64,000 nucleotides of DNA from Neckera pumila. Its lineage: Eukaryota; Streptophyta; Bryopsida; Hypnales; Neckeraceae. The first letter of the stretch is position 1; each line of letters opens with the position of its first letter. A model generated the notes under the pieces. The model saw only the letters and a program-made list of their open reading frames with translations, had not been told where the DNA came from and did no database searches. The position numbers and the translations under genes are program-made. The DNA lies in assembly GCA_963969595.1 (NCBI GenBank), contig OZ018409.1, forward strand, positions 18,570,975-18,634,974. Direction: 5' to 3'. Shown here piece by piece: positions 25,405 to 37,208 of this stretch.

Positions 25405-25995
25405 CACTACAAGAAAAAGGGGCTATAATCAATAGAAGATCAATACATTATGTTGATTACAAAAAAAAATTGGGGCTCTATTGATTTGGCAATCCTATAA
25501 ACATCAATCAATACAATTTTGTTAATTTGACCAAAAAAATTTGTTCAATTGACCAAGCAATCCTTTAAACATCATAAAATCTTGTTGATTTGATTAAAAA
25601 GAAAATTTCAATTAATAATTTTACATAAAATCAATGAAATAGACTGAATAAAAATAAATAAAAGCAAACCACCTATTATTTTGATAAAGCTCCAACCATT
25701 GTGAAATGGTTGGAGCTATAATTTTCCACATATGTGATTGTGGGTTCAAACTCCATTGGCGGCCTTACCTGCGTGGTGGGTCTATCTAGGTAGAAGCCTT
25801 GTCCATGTGGTAGATATTGCCTAGGTGGCAGCCTACATGGCGAATTTTCAAATAATAATAATAATTTTCAAATTTGACCAAATCAAGAAATAAAATCAAC
25901 AAAGAAGTGTTGATTATTATCCAAATCAAAATGTCTAAATCAACATACGTTGTTTGCTTTTCTTGTTGAATTAGACATGGAATTTTCTAATAGTG
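25405..25995. mobile_element. CACTA (En/Spm) non-autonomous element
   Basis: The left end is CACTACAAGAAAAAGG and the right end, read inward, is CACTATTAGAAAATTCC. A perfect 3-bp target duplication CAC flanks it (25402-25404 and 25996-25998), as expected of CACTA elements. The 591-bp interior is non-coding and includes a small stem (CCAACCATT / AATGGTTGG near 25691-25712). Confidence 0.85.
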
Positions 25996-28015
25996 CACCC
26001 ATGATAAAATTTGGAAATTTTGAATTCACGTTTGGAATCAGAGGCCCCAAATTAGGACGAATTTTTTTAATATTTATCCTAGGCTAGACGAATGAAGGGG
26101 GAAATAGTCACCCTAGCCGTCTATAGGTGAAATTGTGTGTAGGTAGCAAGCCTTTTGTAGAATTCTCTAGTAAACTAGTTGGTTATAAATATAAAGAATT
26201 TACCAATGTTTTGTATTTGTCGATTTCATATTTTTCAACTTCCCCTAATTAGATTTGGATCTCTCATTTCCATGTTAAATTGGGTTTCAAACCCAATCAC
26301 ACTTCTTGTAGAAAAATCAACTCACCTGTACTTACAAAAATACAAGCAAAGACCTATTGCAGTATAACATTGCACTTAGGAAAATATTGGGACTCGATAG
26401 CTGGTCAAAGTCTTACAAAACTGGATAAAATATATTTGAGATGACATGACAAAATATAGGGGATGACATTGTGACCATATTTGTGACAACGGGTCGTAAC
26501 AGATTGAGTGACAATGTGTATTTAATATAATAGATAAGCTAGATTTTACAATTTACCTAAAATTTTCAATTTAATCGCCAATGCAAGGCAAGCCGTATAG
26601 TCAATATTCAATTTTATAGCCTAATTCATAATATAGGGCCTTGAGAGCATGATTTAGCTTAATTTCTGATTGGGACCTTGGTAAAGCTCAACGCAATTGA
26701 AATACTTGAGTTTTGTTTTGAACTCAGTTGTTTGTATAACAAATGGTTTTAGTCCTTTTTAGTTTTGGCTTTCTGGTGCTAGATTGAACAATTAAAAAAA
26801 CATTGGATGAAATTGCCATATGTATCCTAAAACAAAATTATAAACATGTGATATGTGCAAATGTGATATTTTCTATCTAATATGTGGATGAATGCTAAAA
26901 TTTGGAGCACCACTATAACATTTTATATCGCCACTTTGGAGTTTCATAAAAAAGGAAAATAAAAGCCCTGATTAGTTTCAATATCTGAGCTAAAAATTTC
27001 TCTAAAATATGTAGAACCATTTTCAATTTGATTGTCTATGTAGGGCAAGCCTAAATAGTTAACCACTAAATCTCCAAGGTCTTTTTTTTGTCAAAAATCA
27101 CTCAAAATTGTCATTTCTAGTGCAAAGAGCAAAACTTTCAAAATTCTATTTTGCACAATAGACTAGTATGAAAATGCATGTGGAAAAAAAATTCAAAATT
27201 TGTGACCACATAGATTGCATGATATTTGAGTTCAAAATCATTGTTTTGGGCACTGTGACAAACTCGTTTTCAGACTTTTAATCTTCTTAACTTAAAAACT
27301 GTAACCACACTTAATTGTTGTTGTAAAAACTGACCTCCAAGTATATTTTACTCATTTGAACATAAGGCTTAGATGGACTTTAAGTACAACTATAATCAAG
27401 ATTTTGAAATTTTTTTAGTTTATTTACATGTGTTTTCAAAAAATACATGCTAAAAAAATAGATAATCTTTTGTCAATTGCAAACAAAAGATAATGCACTT
27501 TAATAATATAAGCTACATTCAACGACTTTAGGCTTGAAGTCTTTGGAGACTTAATAAAATTATCCTCATTGAGTCATTGGTATCAACAACAATCTACAAT
27601 TTTTTCCTCTAATTGAATTGTAAAAGTCTCAACTTGTGGTAAAAAATTTGGTTTTACCACCTACTTTGTAATCTTGAATTCAATTAAAACTAACATTTTT
27701 GAAGCTAATAGTCAATTATAATAACTTCCAAACAAAATTTTACTATAAAAGAATGTAGGATTCTTTATTTTCCTATTGATATTGAAGTATTTGAACTAGT
27801 TGTTTTATTTTATTTTTGAATCGCATGGATGATTCATTTGATTGAAAGTCAATGCAATATAGATTTGCATTGAATAACGAGAATTTGTACTCCCTCATCA
27901 GGAATATTGGTGTGGCCATTTTATATATGAGGAGTGTTTAGACAATTAAGACGGTATTGTTGTTCATTTCTTCCTATAGAAGGATTTTATGTATGACTTT
28001 AATAGCACATAAGTC
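25996..28015. other. AT-rich sequence upstream of the PKA regulatory subunit gene
   Basis: At 27080-27250 a degenerate interior of the TTAA-element family can be seen (CACTCAAAATTGTCATTTCT, then CACATAGATTGCATGATAT). Elsewhere there is no recognisable feature. The promoter of the downstream gene must lie here, but no element stands out. An in-frame TAA at 28010-28012 closes the frame just before the chosen start. Confidence 0.4.
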
Positions 28016-31000
28016 ATGGCATCTGGAAGTAGACAACCGAAAAAATCTGAATTGAAAGCAAAACCACAACGAGCCACAAATATACCAGCACAAGAAGTAA
28101 AAGCTTTCATTTTCATCTTTATGTCCTCAAAATGCCTTTGAGTGTGATAAAGCTTTTGTTTTTAATATTACTTATTTTTTGAACTTTTTAATACAATGTG
28201 AACCACAAAAATCATAAATCGTAAATCATAAATTGTGTTTATTAATCATTAAAAATTATATTATGATAAAAACCAATGAAGGTAGTTCATTAATTAATGT
28301 TCAAGTACATGTAAGTGAATGTTTTATTGATGGTTATCATAGCCAAAAGAATGAATGTGCCATTCATTCGTTGATTGTAAAACCCTAATGAGCAATGCAA
28401 GTGATAGTGAAAATTTTGAAAAATGTACAACATCGAATGACTGTAAACTTTATATTTTAGAATTGATGTAATTGAACTTCTTGCTTAAACATCAAGAAAT
28501 AAAGGTGAAATGGGTTCTGCATTTGCAAAGGTGCAAATATGTAAATGTTTATGTGATTTTTGGCAAAACTTCAAAATTTTACAAAACTCATCATTTTGTT
28601 TATATCTTTTTAATTCATTGTGAATTTCAAAAAATCTACTAAAATGATTCAATGCCATTTTGAAGTAATATCAAATAAGATAGAAACACATGAGTCAATA
28701 AAAAAATTATTTTTATTTCTGTAATATAACTGATAATAATGTCAAATTTTTATTTAGTAACTTATATATACATATAATTTAGTATTCTATCAAATTTATT
28801 TCTCATAAACTATTATAATATTTTAGGCAAAAGATAAACGAAAAAGAACTTTATCTTTTCGAAGGGTTGGAGTTAGTGCAGAGCCTACACATGTTGATGC
28901 CACTTATATACCAAAGGTAATATCTCTTAAAGAAATGTAATTATCATTTTTGAATGGATTAGAAACATTGATGTAGAAAATCTCATATACTGTGAATAAC
29001 CTTGAACATTGACAATAGATACAAATATTATGATAGTTTTGAAATTATTCTTCAATGTAACAATAAACATGTATAGGTTATTCCTAAATCTGATGATGCA
29101 AGGAAACGCATTAAAAAAGCTATAGATAAAAGCTATATTTTTAAAGGACTTGATAAAGAGCAAATAAAAACGGTATAATGATTTTTTTATAAATATTAGC
29201 ACATTAAATCAGATTTCTAAAAATCTACAATTTGAAGTATATGAATAATCTTTTATTACTCAAAAATTTGCCTAATATTCTTATATCAAATATTTAACTA
29301 TAAAAAATTCATTAATTGTATACAATCCATATTAACAGTTTAGATCTATAAGGTTATAGGTAATTGATGCTGTGGAGGAAGAAAAATATAGAACTGGTGA
29401 CACAATTATTAAACAAGGGGAATCTGGGCTCAATTTTTATTTACTTGAGGTGCTTAAGAAAGTCATTTTGAAATTCGACTATATAATATATTTAAATTCC
29501 AAAAATGTATAAATTATTTAAGTTATCATGAATACATTCCAAAATATTCAAACTAAAAGAAATTTGAACAAGCTTCCCATCTTTATAATATATGTATATG
29601 AAATTTGAAACATTATTCAATAGCAGGCTGGATCATGTGACGTGTATATTTCAAAGAATCAAACAATGGACCCTCAATTAGTTCATAATTACTCTGCAGG
29701 AGATAGTTTTGGAGAACTTGCCTTACTCTATGATGCACCTCGGGCTGCAACTGTAAAAGTATGTGCTAGTAAATATTTCTTATAATTTATTAAAAAAGAT
29801 ATTACAAAATGGAATGATATTAATCTTTTTAGTTTAAATAATTCATCTAATCATTTTATAATCACTACTAGTTTTGAGTAGTGTTTTTAGATGGACATAT
29901 CATTATGATATATTCTTCATTGTAAATTATGTTTGTGTGGGCATATTCTATGAAATATTATTAAGGTTACATAATTTTTTTTAAATGACACAAATTGTTC
30001 AATTTGATAATAATGTTTGATTGGACAAAAAATGCTTTTTCATCATTATTTTGTTTTTTGTTTTTTATGAAAAAATTAATACTATTTAGAATATAACAAA
30101 TATCATATTAGTATCATTAGTAAGCAAATTAATTTCACTAAGAAAATAACAATAGCTCTGTCAAAAAACATTCATTTTAGTATATTATTTTTTGTATAAA
30201 CTGGTATATTATCCATTTTATTTGGTTACACTCAAAGATTCATATAATGGTATTTAGGCTAGTACAGATTGTATATTATGGGCAATGGATCGTGCAACAT
30301 TTAGAGCAATTTTGATGACATCTACTCATCAAAAAAGAAATTTATATGAAGAATTTTTGTCTAATGTTCCTCTCTTGAAGGTTTGATTTTGATTTTGATA
30401 TTGTTGTAATATTTATGTAATCAACAAAAAAATAAGTTAATTTCATATCAAAATAAAATGCATATTTACATATGACAAATTTAATTTAAATCAAATCTAT
30501 GTCAAGTCGCTCTAGAAGCCTTTTACTTTCCATTGTTAATAAATATAATGTAAACTAATATTCATTCCTCATTTTAATTTAATAGTGGAATATAATTAAT
30601 GAAAGAACATAATATATATAATTCAAAATATGGGTGTTAAGAAATTCAATAATAAATATTTTTCTAAGACTATTATAAAATTTTGAATGTTTATTTAGAG
30701 CCTTGATGCATATGAACGATCTGCCATTGCTGATGTTTTAGAAGCTGAATATTTTAAAGCAGGATCTAACATCATTGTTGAGGGCACACCAGGAGATAAA
30801 TTTTATTTTCTAGAAGAGGTATTGAATTATATTACAATAATATTTGAATCATATTTGTTATAACATCTGTATACTTTTATGCCCTTATAAATTCTAACAC
30901 ATGCACATCTATATGTGGAATTTTTATTATTCATCATATAACAAATATAATATTGTATTTTTTTCCTTCTAAATTGTTATACCATTATATATGAAAAACA

Positions 31001-31494
31001 TCATCAAAATGAGAAATCATATAAGCATCATATTATCAAAACTTTGAAATCTTTTATGCAAATTTTAGGGAACAGCTGAAGCTAAATCAAGGGGTCAAGT
31101 TATAATGAAATATGGTGTTGGTGATTATTTTGGTGAACTAGCTCTTTTAAACAATGAACCAAGAGCTGCATCTATTATAGCAATTACAGATTGTAAAGTG
31201 GTTTCTATTAATGGTGAAAGTTTTAAGGTAGGGATCTCTATTTATCACAATCTTTTTTACATATGCAATATGATTCAATCTATGATTTTATTTAAAATTT
31301 TACGTATTGGATTTATTTTCAAATAAAATATACAAATAAATATTTTCAAATATTTCTAAATTCCACATGTTTATATTTATATATTTATCATGTTTTGTTA
31401 TCTTTTGATGTTATAGAGATTATTAGGAAAGCTTGAAGATATTTTGCAACGCAAAAAATTGGAATATGCAACATCAAAAGCTTCACTTGACTAA
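28016..31494 (+). CDS. cAMP-dependent protein kinase (PKA) regulatory subunit
   Basis: PKA regulatory subunits hold catalytic subunits inactive until cAMP binds. Nine exons join in frame: 28016-28096, 28827-28916, 29077-29172, 29360-29449, 29627-29758, 30258-30380, 30699-30818, 31069-31227 and 31417-31494. They give 322 residues; all eight introns are GT-AG and phase 0. Residues 38-47 (FRRVGVSAEP) form the inhibitor site with Gly42 at the phospho-acceptor position, an RI-type pseudosubstrate. CNB-A has FGELALLYDAPRAATV (Glu149, Arg158). CNB-B has FGELALLNNEPRAASI (Glu267, Arg276). Ala after the Arg favours cAMP over cGMP. Tyr209 occupies the place of the RI-alpha capping Trp, and Tyr314 that of the C-terminal capping Tyr. 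No N-terminal dimerisation/docking domain is seen. The ATG has an in-frame stop two codons upstream; exon 1 is the least certain exon. Exon 5 could begin 3 bp earlier. Exons are more AT-rich than those of the other genes. Confidence 0.92.
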
Positions 31495-31659
31495 AACATT
31501 TTTGTAGTCTATTGGCAAATGTTTTGTTCCAAATTCTTTTGTACAATATGAGTTTCTAAGAAAAAAACATTATATGATTATTTGAATGAAATTAATAATT
31601 ATAAAATTCTATCTAATAAATCCTTCAATAAATCAAATTCACATCAATGCATAACAGTC

Positions 31660-31906
31660 CAATGGTGCTAGTATGTGAGCTCAAGAATGCGAGCTTGTGA
31701 GCACTGAGCCTACAATATAGGTACCTATAATACAGATACCACACACTATAGAAGGTTTATATCATAAACATCTATAGTATGGATATTTGTAACATATATA
31801 CTCTATAATTACAGATGTTTCCATAATATATACACCTAAAACATAGGTGTGTAGAATTCTAGGTTCATGGGCTCACACTCCTATGCTCACATAATAGCAA
31901 CCCTCC
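31660..31906. mobile_element. Mutator-like MITE, copy 1
   Basis: The ends CAATGGTGCTAGTATGTGAGC-like (left) and GCTCACATAATAGCAACCC (right) are inverted repeats of about 20 bp. The interior is AT-rich and partly palindromic. The flanks ATAACAGTC (31651-31659) and ATAATAGTC (31907-31915) match at 8 of 9 bases, a 9-bp target duplication typical of Mutator-like elements. A second copy, inverted, lies at 44480-44738. Confidence 0.75.
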
Positions 31907-31915
31907 ATAATAGTC

Positions 31916-32970
31916 TACCCTAAGCACCAAAATGTTGGATGATTTTAAGAGAACAATATTAAGAAATATTGAAAATTCAAAAGAACCTTATTTAAATTTT
32001 GAAATTTTCCAAATCCAAATATTATGAATTAAAACTTTTGTTATATCCAAAAAGTTATTATTATAGAAAATGTAATTATTAAAATAGCCATATTAAATGT
32101 ATATTTTGAATAAGATAGAATCTGTTTTTGAATACAAGAGTGTGGTTTCTATACTTTCTTCTAATGTAGTATAAATGTTGATATATAGACATAGTCAATA
32201 AATTCGCAATTTACATCAAATAAAATAATAATCCATAGTTCTATTCTTCTCTATTTAGTGGCTATTATTTTGTAATAGTTTGGATTTTTAAATTTAATAA
32301 AAGTATTATCCTTTGCAATTTTTGCTACACAAATAATGGTTTGTTATTATAGGAAATGCAATATAATTCTAAAAATTGACCCCTTAACCCCTCAAAACTC
32401 AAGGCCTTTTCAATTTCAAAAACATTATTGCTTTTGAAGTGTTATGGATCTAATGTCACTAAGTTATAGAGATTTCAACTATAGAATCTTGTAGTGTACA
32501 TATTGTAGATGACGTTAATCAAATTTGGAGTCATTTGGCCATATAGATTGCAAAATTATAATGTTTTAGTGTTGAAAAAGGATGTTGAAATTTTCCTAGC
32601 AACACATTTAATTTGGAGGTGAAATTCAATTTCTAAACCCACTCAAATGAAAAAAACGGTTTTAAATTGTAACGTGATTCAAAACCAATATACAAACACA
32701 TTAGTGAAAGAAAAGATCATTCAATTGCCTCATTGTATATGCAAAATGACTTTGAAATGTCAAAAAATAGCAAGAAAAGTTGCCAAAAACACATCTAAGG
32801 TTGAATCTCCATCTACTAAAATGCTTCTCAATCACTCATTACGATTTGGATTGACGTGAAATTTTAGCCAAGAGCTGGAAATTGGAAAAAATATAGGACA
32901 AAACTCGCTAGAGCACCAAAACTCAAGTTTGATGGAGTTTGGTGTCAAGGTTTATTTATACTATTCTTAG
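31916..32970. repeat. AT-rich repeat R, left part, split by a TTAA element
   Basis: Just before the next element, 32880-32970 reads as a repeat whose other copies lie at about 43960-44230 (+), 45730-45800 (inverted right part) and 46830-46930 (inverted left part). A TTAACCCCTCAAAACTCAAG phrase at 32388 resembles another TTAA-element end, without a clear partner. No gene was recognised. Confidence 0.5.
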
Positions 32971-33897
32971 TTAATTCCTAAAGGACCAAGTGTCCATTCA
33001 ACGGACAAGTGGGATTTTGGGCAAGTACCTACAAGCTAAATTTTTGTCTTGATTTTATGAAACTTTTTTTGAAGATGGAAAAACTGATAAGTTTTGTGGG
33101 AATATAATTCTTTTTCAAATTGGTGCCAAGAAAAAAAAGTTATGCCCCAATAAGCTCAAAACAGGGGAGACTAGGTAGCAAAAAATAATTTGCAAAAAAA
33201 TAATGCTTTTTTTTTTAGTTTTCTTTTCCTATAGATTATATTTTTGTCTATCTGAAAAGCTTTGATTCATTCCATGTGGATTTTTTATGAGAAAGTTATG
33301 GACAATCTTATTTTTCAGGCACTTAGAGCATCTTTATGAAAAAAATAACTTGTAGGATTCATTTTTGAATGCAATTTTTACAATTAAAAAAAAGTTCCAT
33401 GTGGTTTAGTTTTTTTGCTTGAACAATCTCACCATTGGGATTCATGCATTTTAATTTCATACAAAAGATATTATTATTTTAGATTTCCTTCTATCTTGTA
33501 CATACTTCTATACAACAATTTTTTTAATAATTAAAATCAAGTTCTTTTGAATTTTTTTCTTTTTTGCTAGACTCTCAACTCAATTTTCCACTATAAAGAC
33601 TTAAAGCTCAAAATTCTATAGTGCATGAATTTAAAATTAAAAATGTTCAAATTAAAAAAATCTAATCCCACAATGTGTTGAAAAACTTGTTTTTTGCACT
33701 TTAAATGCAGGTATCTTGCAATCCATGTGGTCAAAAATTCTGAATTTTTTCCACACATTGTCGTACTAGTTAGGTATAAGATACTACGGTTAGATGTAAG
33801 AAAAAAACAATTTTCAAATTTTTTTACTCTTTGCTATAGAAATGGCAGTTTTGAGTGTTTTTTGGTAGAAAAAAGGCCTTGGTCTTTTAGGGGTTAA
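32971..33897. mobile_element. TTAA-target element, subfamily A (927 bp), with paralogous empty site
   Basis: The left end is TTAATTCCTAAAGGACCAAG and the right end CTTGGTCTTTTAGGGGTTAA. The flanks TACTATTCTTAG (left) and ACCTTCATCCGACACC (right) are contiguous, with a single TTAA between them, in the related repeat at 44147-44180 (TACTATTCTTTG TTAA ACCTTCCTCTCACACC). This shows insertion at a TTAA with duplication of that tetranucleotide. The element is non-coding. Confidence 0.9.
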
Positions 33898-34794
33898 ACC
33901 TTCATCCGACACCAGTTCGCTAATATACGACAAACTTTACAATTAACTCTATTGTATGAAGAAGAAACAAGCCGCCAAAGTTCACTAGCTGTAATCCAAA
34001 AGTGTCAAGATTTTGAACTTTAAATTGCTCCCAAACATTCAAAACAACTTGGATTGACATGAAATTTTTATTACAATAACTATACTTGAAGGGAAACATA
34101 ATCCAACAAAGTTTATTGAAAATAGACCCTGGATGAAGGAGGTACAAGCCTTCAAAGTTGCAGCCATCAAATGTTGTTTAGTAAACTCAAATTGAACCTG
34201 TGAAATTTGATTGATTTCCAAAAAATCAATACATTTTGGATGAATTTGAAAATTTTACCACACATACTATAAGAGAAAGTGCAAATTTTCCAACAAGTTT
34301 TATTGAATTTGAATATTGCAAACGTTTGCAAACGTTACAACACTTTGAATTGGACTTGAAACTATGTAAGGACCCTTTTAGTCCCCTTAGGTGGTGAGTT
34401 GTTAAAGTATTTTAGAATGTATTTTTTAATTGATTCTTTTTTGTGGATGGATTTGTCATGCCATTATTACTTATTAGGGCGTAAGGCACACTTATTTATT
34501 CAAGTAGAATTGATTGTTTTCAACTAAATGCTTGGTTGGATTGGCTACATGTGGGGTTGAGTATTAACCTCAAAAGAGCAAAAGAGCAATTGAATATACA
34601 ATAAGGTAGAGCCACCCATATAAGGAATTCCAATATGATCTAGAGTAGTGAAGGCAAAACAAATATTTTTTAGAGGTACATCAATAGAAATGACAAGGAT
34701 TGCAAGAAAATTGGAAATTTTATTACTTTAACTGAAATTACTATGAATTTTGGGAAGCAAAAAGTGCTCTAAGCCCATGGCTAATGTCTAAACT
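33898..34794. other. Right part of repeat R and AT-rich intergenic sequence
   Basis: 33898-33960 continues the repeat interrupted by the preceding element. At 34320-34337 lies a perfect palindrome AACGTTTGCAAACGTT. From 34640 the text resembles parts of 24780-24960 and 55200-55330 (AATTACTATGAATTTTGG and similar), another diverged repeat. No gene was recognised. Confidence 0.35.
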
Positions 34795-36394
34795 CACTAT
34801 AAGAAACCCATATTTTTTCCGGACAGGCAATTTTGACATGAGCATGTCCCTTACGATGTCCTCTCGCATCAGCGTAGATGTCACTTTTTTTTGCGTCATG
34901 ACTGACACGCAAAAAACTTCAAAAATGTTAGATAACGTGGCTTGATGATTTTATGTCAAGGGTCAAACATCAGAAGGAACATGGATCCAGGGGCTGTTGA
35001 AATTCAACTATGTGGCTGCCATGTTAGCGACGTAGGCCACGTGTGCAATTTTTCATCCGGGTCGTTGGTGACATGGCAGATGACGTGTTCGCGGGAAAGT
35101 GACGTGGCATCCACCAAGGATGACATGGCAGGCTTAGTTAGCATAGTTTTATGCCGTCCAAATGCTTTTTGAGACATTTTTGAAATGTCAAATTAGACGT
35201 CCAAATATTTTTAAGACGTCAACTTCAGGTTTGTCATATTGGACAAGTGGCCCGTCCGGTTGAAATTCCGCCTGTCCAATGTAGTCAACATATAGTTGAC
35301 TTTATGTGAAGTTAAAAAAAAGTCAAAGTGGAGTTACCTTGGCACACTTTAAGTCCCCGCCCTTAAGTCCTCGCCCAGTCCCTTAAGTCCCTACCTAGTC
35401 AATGGTAACTTTTTTTTAACTTGGCAAAATTCAAAGCTCCATGGTTTTGATTTCTGTGCAAACCTTACTGGACCGTTTGTCCGTCTTGTCCAGTTTGCCT
35501 GTCCGTCCGGTGACCCTAGAATGCCCGATATGACAACCCTGGTTGCATGGGGATGTCATGGAGGACACGAAAGATGTTCCATGAACATCTTGATGTTGTT
35601 CACAACATTTGTGTTAAGACATCTGTACTCATGAAATTATGTGCAATATGATTACAACCTTTGTGCACTACAAGAAAGGGCTTACACATGAACGCAAAAT
35701 AATGTACATGCTCATATTCTCACAGACATCGTTGAAGGTGATATCTAAGTCCAATGGATATGTAGAAATATGTTTGTGGACGTTAACATTGACGTCTATG
35801 ACTTTAGTGTAGGGAAGGGCACGTCTCCGACAAAAAGCAAGGGCAAAAAAGAAAACACTTGCATGTTGGAGATGGCATTGTCATCTCCATTAACGTCTGT
35901 ATAGATGTGTGGATATCAACTCAAGCATCTACAAAGATAGTGCTTGATATGCGTGAGAGTACTCCAACATGATGACGTGGCATGCCACGTCATCAAATTT
36001 CCACGTCACCTGCCACGTCGGACAGCTTGGTCAATCTTTTTTCCACGGGCATGCCATTTGGCTACCCCTTTCCTTTTTTTTACCTTGGGCAATTTTTTTT
36101 TTCATTGCAATAAAAATGATTGACTTATTTGTGGTCAAAATGACCAAAATTGTTGACGTCGCAATCCATGATTTTGCTGACGTTGTAAAAAATGGATACA
36201 TGGCTTCAATTGTGTCTAAAATAACATCATTATCTTCCAAAGCATCACTATGTTTTTACATAAATCTATGGATGCTCAGCCGAACATCCATGAAAATCCA
36301 ACTCCGGGGCCGACCGCCCATAGACAGCATGATGTCCCATTAGACATCCATGTCCAAGGCCTGACACCAAAAAAGACACAGGTTTCTTGTAGTA
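34795..36394. mobile_element. CACTA (En/Spm) non-autonomous element, 1600 bp
   Basis: The left end is CACTATAAGAAACCC and the right end read inward is TACTACAAGAAACCTGTG, one base off the canonical CACTACAAGAAA. A perfect ACT target duplication flanks it (34792-34794 and 36395-36397). Many GTGACGTGGCA-like subterminal motifs occur at both ends, as in En/Spm elements. A second canonical terminus CACTACAAGAAAGGG lies inside at 35666, so the element may be a composite. No transposase was recognised. Confidence 0.85.
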
Positions 36395-37208
36395 ACTCTT
36401 TCAATTCCGATCACTCAAGAACTTTTTTCCTAATCATTATTTCCTACTTTTTTTCTCATAGCTTGAGACATATGTCATATATTTATTAGTTCCAACCTTG
36501 AAAAAGAAAAAGAAAAATCTTTTAAGCTTGGTCAAAAATATGTGCACCTATAGGTCGGGAATGGATCACCGGTCATGGCTCTACCTTAACAAATGATATA
36601 ATAGATCCATTGACCCAACAATAATAAATTACATAGATAAATAGTGCATAGCCTAGCAAAAATACAGAAGCAGTAGAGAGGAGGCATTGATAGGAAGTCT
36701 CTAAAGTTTAAATTTCCAAGAAAAATGACAATTGAGTGTTTTCCTTAATAATGTAGACAAGGCTTTAAGAATACTTTATCCACAATGTAACTAAGTTTCT
36801 TTGTATGGCCCTCAACCAAAATCACTTTCAACCAAGAAAGTTCTAATTTTTTAAGAGTATCTAATTATAATCCCAAAACATTTTAATTTTTGGATCATTT
36901 TATAAAATTATTATGTTCTTGAGAAAAAAATCCTTTTTTTTTGCATTCTTCTTCATCTTTATTTTTGCACACATTGAACTCAATTTCTCAATGAATTTCC
37001 CATTTTCTATAGGTTGCAATGCTAAAGTTAGCAGAACATTAAATCCGTCCCACAAAGTGGACGGCTTGATATTGCCTACTTCTGACAAGACCATGGACTA
37101 TAGGACTTGGTCCAACCTGCAGGTGGTTGGACGCAGCCATAGGACCGCACTTCCATCAGTGGCGAGTTTAGGATTTAGGGCAACGGGTTAGGATTTTAAG
37201 CTTTCTTT
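36395..37208. other. Intergenic sequence, no gene seen
   Basis: AT-rich, with a GC-richer stretch at 37035-37195. A repeat phrase at 36400-36560 resembles parts of 24890-25020. Frames open on both strands are short and overlap. Confidence 0.3.

Noticed and set aside
25690..25765. tRNA-like text (GGGTTCAAACTCCA) in the CACTA element
   Set aside because: Only a T-arm-like phrase is present; no acceptor, D or anticodon arms can be paired around it.
28386..28480. Extra coding exon inside PKA-R intron 1 (acidic open stretch starting at an ATG)
   Set aside because: It lacks suitable paired splice sites in frame, and exon 1 joins exon 2 directly in phase 0.
32388..32970. Another full TTAA element starting at TTAACCCCTCAAAACTCAAG
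   Set aside because: The left end is convincing but no matching right end was found before the next element, so no boundaries could be set.
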